DNA of 11,090 nt from Peptococcaceae bacterium BRH_c23 (lineage in GTDB: Bacteria > Bacillota_B > Desulfitobacteriia > Desulfitobacteriales > Desulfitobacteriaceae), in contig LADV01000215.1 of NCBI GenBank assembly GCA_000961805.1, forward strand, positions 1 through 11,090. The letters run 5' to 3'. The notes under the pieces were generated by a model. The model was not told the origin of the DNA, did not search any database, and saw only the letters and a list, made by a program, of their open reading frames with translations. This document shows, one piece after another, positions 6,445 to 11,090 of this stretch (positions are counted from its first letter, which is position 1; each line of letters starts with the position of its first letter). A program made the position numbers and the translations under genes.

Positions 6445-6774
6445 TTAAAGTTGCATACGCATGACCTGATTGTAAGCATCAATCACTTTATCACGCGTGG
6501 ATACTGCTAAGGATAGTGATAGATTAGCCTTTTCTAAGGCTATCATCGCTTCTGATAAATCTTGCACCTGTCCCGTAGCCAGTTGTAAGCTGGCGACATC
6601 CGCCTTGGTCTGTAGAGCATCCACTTGACCAAGGGCATCACTCAAAAATTTTGAAAAATCCGCCTCGGCCTTTTGACCTCCCTCAGGGCGTATGTTCGAA
6701 GTAGCGTCAAGATTAGTAGGGGTAATCGGAGTCAGTCCGATCGGTAGAATCGGTGCTATCGCTTGAATGATCAT
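6445..6774 (-). CDS. fliE: FliE, MS ring-rod junction protein
   Basis: FliE is a small exported protein that joins the FliF ring to the proximal rod and is the first substrate of the flagellar export apparatus. The 109-residue product has a Pro/Ile/Thr-rich N-terminus, then the conserved FliE helices: FSKFLSDALGQVDALQTKADVASLQLATG, then LSEAMIALEKANLSLSLAVSTRDKVIDAYNQVMRMQL. The ending ...AYNQVMRMQ(L/I) is diagnostic. It has no cleavable signal peptide, as expected. The ATG at 6774 is preceded by AAGGGGTGAT, which includes the flgC stop codon; the 7-nt gap suggests coupling to flgC. The stop codon is immediately followed by heptamer repeat element B. Confidence 0.97.
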   Translation of the reverse strand: MIIQAIAPILPIGLTPITPTNLDATSNIRPEGGQKAEADFSKFLSDALGQVDALQTKADVASLQLATGQVQDLSEAMIALEKANLSLSLAVSTRDKVIDAYNQVMRMQL

Positions 6775-6781
6775 TTAATCA

Positions 6782-7288
6782 TCACCCCTTTCCAATCTCA
6801 AGTGCTTTGGTAGCCATAGATTTACTAACATTGAGAGCAGTGACATTGGCTTCATAGGCACGCGATGCCGTCATCATATCCACCATTTCCGTCACAATAT
6901 TCACATTAGGTTGACGTACATATCCTACAGGCAATCCCTCCTCAACCACTGTCGCGGCATCAGGAGAGGCAGGGTTATATTCTAAACGAAAGGGTTCAGT
7001 AACGTCATTATAAACACTGGCCACTTGCACCCCGTTCCCATTTCCGTACCCATTCCCAACCTTTCCTAAACCCATCGTTTCTCCAAGAACTTTAGAAAAC
7101 GGTGTCTCCGGTGGGCGAGGAACAAACACGGCGACTTGCCGACTATAGGGGATCTGGTTTCCTGCCGGGGTCAGTTCTCCCGTTCGAGTCGTATTGATAT
7201 TGGCGATATTGTTAGCGGTAAGATCCATACGTAAGCGCTGGGCAGTTAACCCGGAAGCACTGATTTCGATGGCCCCAAAAAGACCCAT
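6782..7288 (-). CDS. flgC: FlgC, flagellar proximal rod protein
   Basis: FlgC is one of the proximal rod subunits (with FlgB, FlgF) exported by the flagellar type III system. The 168-residue product opens MGLFGAIEISASGLTAQRLRMDLTANNIANINTTRT, which holds the rod-protein motif ANNIAN(x)NT. It ends with the FlgC C-terminal pattern PNVNIVTEMVDMMTASRAYEANVTALN. It is slightly longer than the usual 135-155 residues because of a Gly/Asn-rich stretch (about residues 76-86, GNGYGNGNG). The ATG at 7288 lies one base after the cheB stop codon and uses AGGAGGGG within the last cheB codons, so translation is probably coupled to cheB. The normal partner flgB, which usually precedes flgC, is not in the window. 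Confidence 0.97.
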   Translation of the reverse strand: MGLFGAIEISASGLTAQRLRMDLTANNIANINTTRTGELTPAGNQIPYSRQVAVFVPRPPETPFSKVLGETMGLGKVGNGYGNGNGVQVASVYNDVTEPFRLEYNPASPDAATVVEEGLPVGYVRQPNVNIVTEMVDMMTASRAYEANVTALNVSKSMATKALEIGKG

Positions 7289-7289
7289 G

Positions 7290-8480
7290 TTATCCCCTCC
7301 TCATCACGCATTCCACTATCGCTTTTCCGATCTCATTAAGTGGTACAATTCGGTCAGCTAGACCAGCCTCCACCAAAGACCTGGGCATTCCATAAACCAC
7401 GCAGGTTTCCTCCGACTCAGCGATTGCGAACCCCTCTTCTAACCTCTTAAGCTCCTTCATCCCCTTAGTCCCATCACTACCCATCCCAGTCATGACCACC
7501 CCAAGAGTCCCTTTACCAACTTCTTTTGCTAAGGAAAGGAACATCACATCGATGGAAGGGCGATAAAGCGTGGGTATTGGGGCCTCATCTCCAATTTGAA
7601 GCGTCAACAGACCAGACCTACGCAAAACCTGAAGCTGTTTACCGGCTGGACCTACATACACAGTCCCCGCTTTCAAGACTTCTCCATGAACTCCTTCCCG
7701 AACATTGAGAGCACATAGTCCATTTAACCTTTGAGCGAGGGGTCCTGTAAACCCTGGAGGCATATGTTGAGCGACCAACACCGGTACAGGGAAATTTCCT
7801 GGCAAGGCTGGCAAAACTGCTTGTAATGCCGAGGGCCCACCAGTAGACGTGCCGATGGCCACGATTTCTACCACATGCTTTGGCAAGACCCCTCCCTTGC
7901 TCGGTCGCGAACCTAGTCCCAAACTTGGGCCAGAGGGTGAAGTAGGAGCAGCCACTCCCTTTGAGATACCCGCTTGAACTGCAGTACCTGTCGTTGCGGA
8001 AGGGACCGTAGTAGGAGGCATCTGTAGAGATGAGGGTATTGCCTTAGGCATGAGTCGAGCAGGATCGACTAACGCTGCTGCTTTTACTTTCTCCACTAGA
8101 TCCCGGGCAAGTACCTGTAAATCCGCTCCCGGTCTTCCCGACGGTTTGGCCACAACATCAATAGCCCCTAAGTCCAGTGCCTTCAACGTGGACTGCGCAC
8201 CTTCCGTGGTCACAGCACTCAAGATGATCACTGGGGTCGGTTGCCAACGCATAATTTCTTCCAACGCCTGAAGTCCATCCATGACCGGCATCTCCACATC
8301 CATCGTCACGACATCTGGACGAAGGGATTGAAGTTTAAGAATTCCTTCGCGTCCATCTCTTGCAGTATCCAGGACTTTAATACCCGGATCCTGATTAAGA
8401 ATTTTTTGTAGTGTTAACCTCATGAACGGAGAATCATCGACTATGAGGACTCCAATCTGTGTCCTAGGCGCTGACGTCAT
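7290..8480 (-). CDS. cheB: CheB, chemotaxis receptor methylesterase/glutamine deamidase
   Basis: CheB removes methyl groups from (and deamidates) chemoreceptors; its receiver domain is phosphorylated by CheA to activate it, giving adaptation. The 396-residue product has a CheY-like receiver (about 9-125). It carries the acidic pair D15-D16, the phosphorylation site D61 in VTMDVEMPVMDG, the conserved T/S at SAV (88-90), and Lys112 in AKPSG. The C-terminal esterase domain (about 204-396) carries Ser212 in GTSTGGP, His239 in AQHMPPG and Asp336 in GMGSDG. The linker between them (about 138-203) is long and rich in Pro, Ser, Thr and Gly, making the protein longer than the usual 340-370. The ATG at 8480 is inside cheW (17-nt overlap) with a GGTGGAGAG site. 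All catalytic residues are present. Confidence 0.98.
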   Translation of the reverse strand: MTSAPRTQIGVLIVDDSPFMRLTLQKILNQDPGIKVLDTARDGREGILKLQSLRPDVVTMDVEMPVMDGLQALEEIMRWQPTPVIILSAVTTEGAQSTLKALDLGAIDVVAKPSGRPGADLQVLARDLVEKVKAAALVDPARLMPKAIPSSLQMPPTTVPSATTGTAVQAGISKGVAAPTSPSGPSLGLGSRPSKGGVLPKHVVEIVAIGTSTGGPSALQAVLPALPGNFPVPVLVAQHMPPGFTGPLAQRLNGLCALNVREGVHGEVLKAGTVYVGPAGKQLQVLRRSGLLTLQIGDEAPIPTLYRPSIDVMFLSLAKEVGKGTLGVVMTGMGSDGTKGMKELKRLEEGFAIAESEETCVVYGMPRSLVEAGLADRIVPLNEIGKAIVECVMRRG

Positions 8481-8910
8481 GACTTAGCTCTCCACCTATA
8501 ATGTGATCGAGATCCAAGAGGATAAGCAGACGTTCCCCTATTTTTCCAACCCCACGAATAAACTGAGAGTCCATGCCAAGCGCAATCGGCGGTGGTGGTT
8601 CTATCGCTTCACTATCAAGGCGCAAGACTTCAGTGACTGCATCCACCCGAATTCCGAACACTTTTGATTGAACCTGCAGGACAATAATCCGACTGAGATC
8701 GGTTTCTTCCACACGATTCATACCAAAACGAATGCGCAAGCTGATCACCGGAATGACGTTTCCTCTCAGGTTAATAACACCCTCAATATAATTCTCGGCT
8801 TTAGGCACTCGAGTAATCGGTGGAATACGGATAATCTCCTGGACACGCATAATATCAACGCCAAATTCTTCGGAGCCTAAGCTAAACGTGACTAATTGTT
8901 CTTCTGCCAT
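8464..8910 (-). CDS. cheW: CheW, chemotaxis receptor-kinase adaptor
   Basis: CheW bridges chemoreceptors and CheA in the signalling array at the cell pole. The 148-residue product is a single CheW domain. It opens with EEQLVTFSLGSEEFGVDIMRVQEIIR, followed by the typical PKAENYIEGVINLRGNVIPVISLR (the N-L-R-G motif) and a second half with SRIIVLQV and IRGVGKIGERLLILLDLD. It lacks the receiver domain that would make it a CheV. The ATG at 8910 has AAGGGGG at 7 nt, and the heptamer repeat array begins one base beyond that site. Its end overlaps cheB by 17 nt. It lies directly downstream of cheA, a classical arrangement, though separated from it by about 209 bp of repeat-filled DNA. Confidence 0.97.
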   Translation of the reverse strand: MAEEQLVTFSLGSEEFGVDIMRVQEIIRIPPITRVPKAENYIEGVINLRGNVIPVISLRIRFGMNRVEETDLSRIIVLQVQSKVFGIRVDAVTEVLRLDSEAIEPPPPIALGMDSQFIRGVGKIGERLLILLDLDHIIGGELSHDVSA

Positions 8911-8925
8911 AGTAAAACCCCCTTC

Positions 8926-9119
8926 TTCGATGTTCGAGGTTCGAAGTTCGATGTTCGAACTCGAATAAAAACTTAAAAGTTTTTAGGATAATTAAATAAA
9001 GTTTTCTTTAATTGAGGTGCGAAGCGCGATGTGATTGATCGAGTGAGATTTAAATCGTTGTTAAAAACTTCAGTTTTTAATTCTATTCGAACCTCGATCC
9101 TCGAACATCGAACCTCGCT
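8926..9119. repeat. Composite heptamer inverted-repeat array filling the cheA-cheW gap
   Basis: The left arm (8926-8960) is five heptamers (TTCGATG, TTCGAGG, TTCGAAG, TTCGATG, TTCGAAC), followed by a perfect hairpin AAAAACTT-AA-AAGTTTTT (8967-8984). The right arm (9085-9119) is five inverted heptamers (ATTCGAA, CCTCGAT, CCTCGAA, CATCGAA, CCTCGCT), preceded by a perfect 9-bp hairpin TTAAAAACT-TC-AGTTTTTAA (9061-9080). The 14-base stretch TTCGATGTTCGAGG occurs in the left arm and, inverted, in the right arm. A third, degenerate arm with GCGAAGCGCGATG lies at about 9014-9045. The layout suggests two elements, one nested or partly deleted. The right arm ends on the base beside the cheA stop codon; the left arm begins next to the cheW ribosome binding site. 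No gene is visible here. Confidence 0.82.
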
Positions 9120-11090
9120 TTAGCTCTTGCGTGTTACCAAGACGTCTTGGATTAAGGATCCGATATCGAGAATCAAGGTGACTTTTCCATCTCCGAGAAT
9201 GGTTGCACCGGCAATTCCGGGGAGATTATTCAGGAATTCACCCAAAGATTTAATGACTACTTCTTGTTGGCCGCGCAATTCATCAACGATTAGCCCTAAA
9301 GCTTTATCTCCAAAGCCTACTACAACGACAAAGACCTCACTGCATTCGGTTTCTGGAGTAGGAAGATCGAACTTTTCTTGTAAAGAAATGAGGGGTAAGG
9401 TATTACCTCGCAGTTGAACCATTGGCAGTCCACCCACAGTTTTAATATCCTCTCGATTAACCAGAAGAGTCTCTAAAACAGAAGAAAGTGGAACCGCATA
9501 AATTTCTTTTCCAACTTCAACGAGCAACGCCTGAATGATGGCCAAGGTCAAGGGTAAGCGGATCGTGAAGGTGCTTCCCTTCCCTTTGCGAGTTGTAATA
9601 TCCACCATTCCCCCGAGATTATTCAGGGCCTTCTTCACAACGTCCATCCCAACACCCCTGCCGGAAATATCGGTCACAGTATCTGCTGTACTAAAGCCTG
9701 GCAAGAAGATAAGGTTTGCGATATCCCGTTCGGAGAGTTCTTCGCGCGCTCCAATCAAGCCCTTAGAAACCGCTATTTGCTGAATTTTATCAAGATCTAA
9801 CCCTGCCCCATCATCGGAGATGAGAATAGCAATGTGATTGCCTTCATGGTAAGCATTGAGCGTAATCGTCCCAAGTTCAGGCTTCCCAGCTGCCCGGCGC
9901 TCTTCCGGAGATTCAATACCATGATCCACTGAGTTTCGAATCAGATGCATTAAAGGATCTCCGATAATTTCAACCACAGTCTTATCAAGTTCGGTATCTT
10001 CCCCTTTTAAGACGAGGTCGACTTCTTTGCCTGTTTTTTTGGCAAGGTCACGAACTAAACGTGGAAAACGATTAAAAACAGTCCCAATCGCCACCATACG
10101 TAAGCGCATAACACTCTCTTGGAGGTCATTCATTAGACGACCCAAGTAAACGTTCGCTTCGTTTAAATTATTGACCATACCGTCCGTACTGTATTGAGCC
10201 TTCAGATCCAATCCAATTTGCACCAGACGGGTCCGGGTGATGACCATTTCTCCAACCAGATTAATCAGATTATCCATGCGCACTGTATCGACACGGATCG
10301 TATGTACTTGGGTATTACCTTCTCCATTAGCAGCCTCAGTGGCCGGTGTCCCTGGAGCTTTACGAATCCCTTTTGGTTCAAGGGCAGCTTTCTGACTTAA
10401 GATTGGCTGAACCACTTTTTCTTCGGGCACGACCGTCGGGATAACCTTGGACGCATTTTCCGATTCTGAAACAACTTTCGGAACCTCAGTCATATCCTCA
10501 ACAGCGTCTTCCTTTATCTCTATAACCTCTGGATAAGGGTGTACTACGACATCCACCAACTCCGAAATCTCCAGTAGTTCTCTCCGAATCTCTTCGCGGG
10601 GCTCATCACAGAGTACAAGCATGAAGAATTCCTCTGCATTTCCAACTTCCAGATCCTCAACGCTCGGCAAAAGTTTAATCACAGAGCCCATTCCCTCAAG
10701 TCGCTGAGTTGCCATCACCGCACGAACTGCCTTCATGAGGGTATTAGGCCCAAGTTTCACATCGACCTGATAAACACCACGTCCTAAACTTTGAGCATCG
10801 CTTACTTTTTCACATTCAGAGGGTGTTAGAGAAAAGTTAATCGGAACAAACTTCAAGACTTCTTCACTTTCTTCTGGAAAGGTTAGTGATTTCACTGTTT
10901 CAACTGGTTTATCTCCATTTAATAACCCCCGCATAGAGGAGGCTAAATCTTCGAATTCAATTTCAATCTCCTGCCGCTGTTCGACCTGAGCTAACATCGC
11001 TTTGACTCGATCTGTCACTGCCAATAATGTATCGATCATTTCCAAGGAAACATCCATTTTCCCCTGACGCAAATGATCCAACAAATCTTC
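9120..11090 (-). CDS. cheA: CheA, chemotaxis histidine kinase (5' end outside window)
   Basis: CheA autophosphorylates in response to receptors and passes phosphate to CheY and CheB. The 656 codons present begin in the last helices of the P1 (Hpt) domain (EDLLDHLRQGKMDVS...), so the phosphorylated histidine is upstream of the window. Next come a P2-like response-regulator docking domain (about 10840-10540), an acidic/Pro linker, and the P3 dimerisation helices (HTIRVDTVRMDNLINLVGEM onward). The P4 kinase domain follows with the N box HLIRNSVDHGIE (about 9912-9948), G1 box DDGAG (about 9808-9822), F box FLPGFST and G2 box GRGVGMD (about 9640-9665). The P5 CheW-like domain reaches the C-terminus. 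All visible ATP-binding motifs are intact. The reading frame is open to the window edge; a TTG at 11084 is an internal leucine, not a start. Confidence 0.98.
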   Translation of the reverse strand, partial: EDLLDHLRQGKMDVSLEMIDTLLAVTDRVKAMLAQVEQRQEIEIEFEDLASSMRGLLNGDKPVETVKSLTFPEESEEVLKFVPINFSLTPSECEKVSDAQSLGRGVYQVDVKLGPNTLMKAVRAVMATQRLEGMGSVIKLLPSVEDLEVGNAEEFFMLVLCDEPREEIRRELLEISELVDVVVHPYPEVIEIKEDAVEDMTEVPKVVSESENASKVIPTVVPEEKVVQPILSQKAALEPKGIRKAPGTPATEAANGEGNTQVHTIRVDTVRMDNLINLVGEMVITRTRLVQIGLDLKAQYSTDGMVNNLNEANVYLGRLMNDLQESVMRLRMVAIGTVFNRFPRLVRDLAKKTGKEVDLVLKGEDTELDKTVVEIIGDPLMHLIRNSVDHGIESPEERRAAGKPELGTITLNAYHEGNHIAILISDDGAGLDLDKIQQIAVSKGLIGAREELSERDIANLIFLPGFSTADTVTDISGRGVGMDVVKKALNNLGGMVDITTRKGKGSTFTIRLPLTLAIIQALLVEVGKEIYAVPLSSVLETLLVNREDIKTVGGLPMVQLRGNTLPLISLQEKFDLPTPETECSEVFVVVVGFGDKALGLIVDELRGQQEVVIKSLGEFLNNLPGIAGATILGDGKVTLILDIGSLIQDVLVTRKS

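Overview
The window is one densely packed block of flagellar and chemotaxis genes, all on the minus strand, so transcription runs from position 11090 towards position 1. In that order it holds: cheA (5' end outside the window), cheW, cheB, flgC, fliE, fliF, fliG, fliH, fliI, fliJ, an flbD/swrD-type gene, fliL, and the first 15 codons of fliM. Most junctions overlap or are separated by a few bases (cheW/cheB, cheB/flgC, flgC/fliE, fliF/fliG, fliG/fliH, fliH/fliI, flbD/fliL). Nearly every start has a strong GGAGG-type ribosome binding site. This fits a single polycistronic flagellar operon with translational coupling.

The Firmicutes-style order (flgC-fliE-fliF-fliG-fliH-fliI-fliJ ... flbD-fliL-fliM), the strong Shine-Dalgarno sites and the GTG start suggest a Clostridia-class bacterium. 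A Desulfitobacterium/Desulfosporosinus-like (Peptococcaceae-type) organism is my best guess, but this is inference and no sequence search was run.

How the genes work together: FliF forms the MS ring in the membrane; FliE and FlgC join that ring to the proximal rod; FliG and FliM belong to the cytoplasmic C ring that generates torque and switches rotation. FliH, FliI and FliJ are the soluble export ATPase complex. FliL and FlbD/SwrD are linked to stator function and torque. CheA (kinase), CheW (receptor adaptor) and CheB (receptor methylesterase) are the signalling part that controls the switch. Compared with the usual Firmicutes fla/che cluster, flgB is absent before flgC, and fliK, flgD and flgE (and motAB, where present) are absent between fliJ and flbD. 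The chemotaxis genes sit at the upstream end and cheB is tightly coupled to flgC.

The main unexpected structure is between genes. The only three long gaps (fliL-fliM, fliE-fliF, cheA-cheW; about 200 to 290 bp) are filled by a family of inverted-repeat elements built from tandem 7-bp units with a TCGA core. The best copies (6174-6270 and 6346-6444) have five heptamers, a core of about 27 to 29 bp containing a small perfect hairpin, then five inverted heptamers. In all three gaps the repeats run from the stop codon of the upstream gene almost exactly to the Shine-Dalgarno sequence of the downstream gene (fliM, fliF, cheW).
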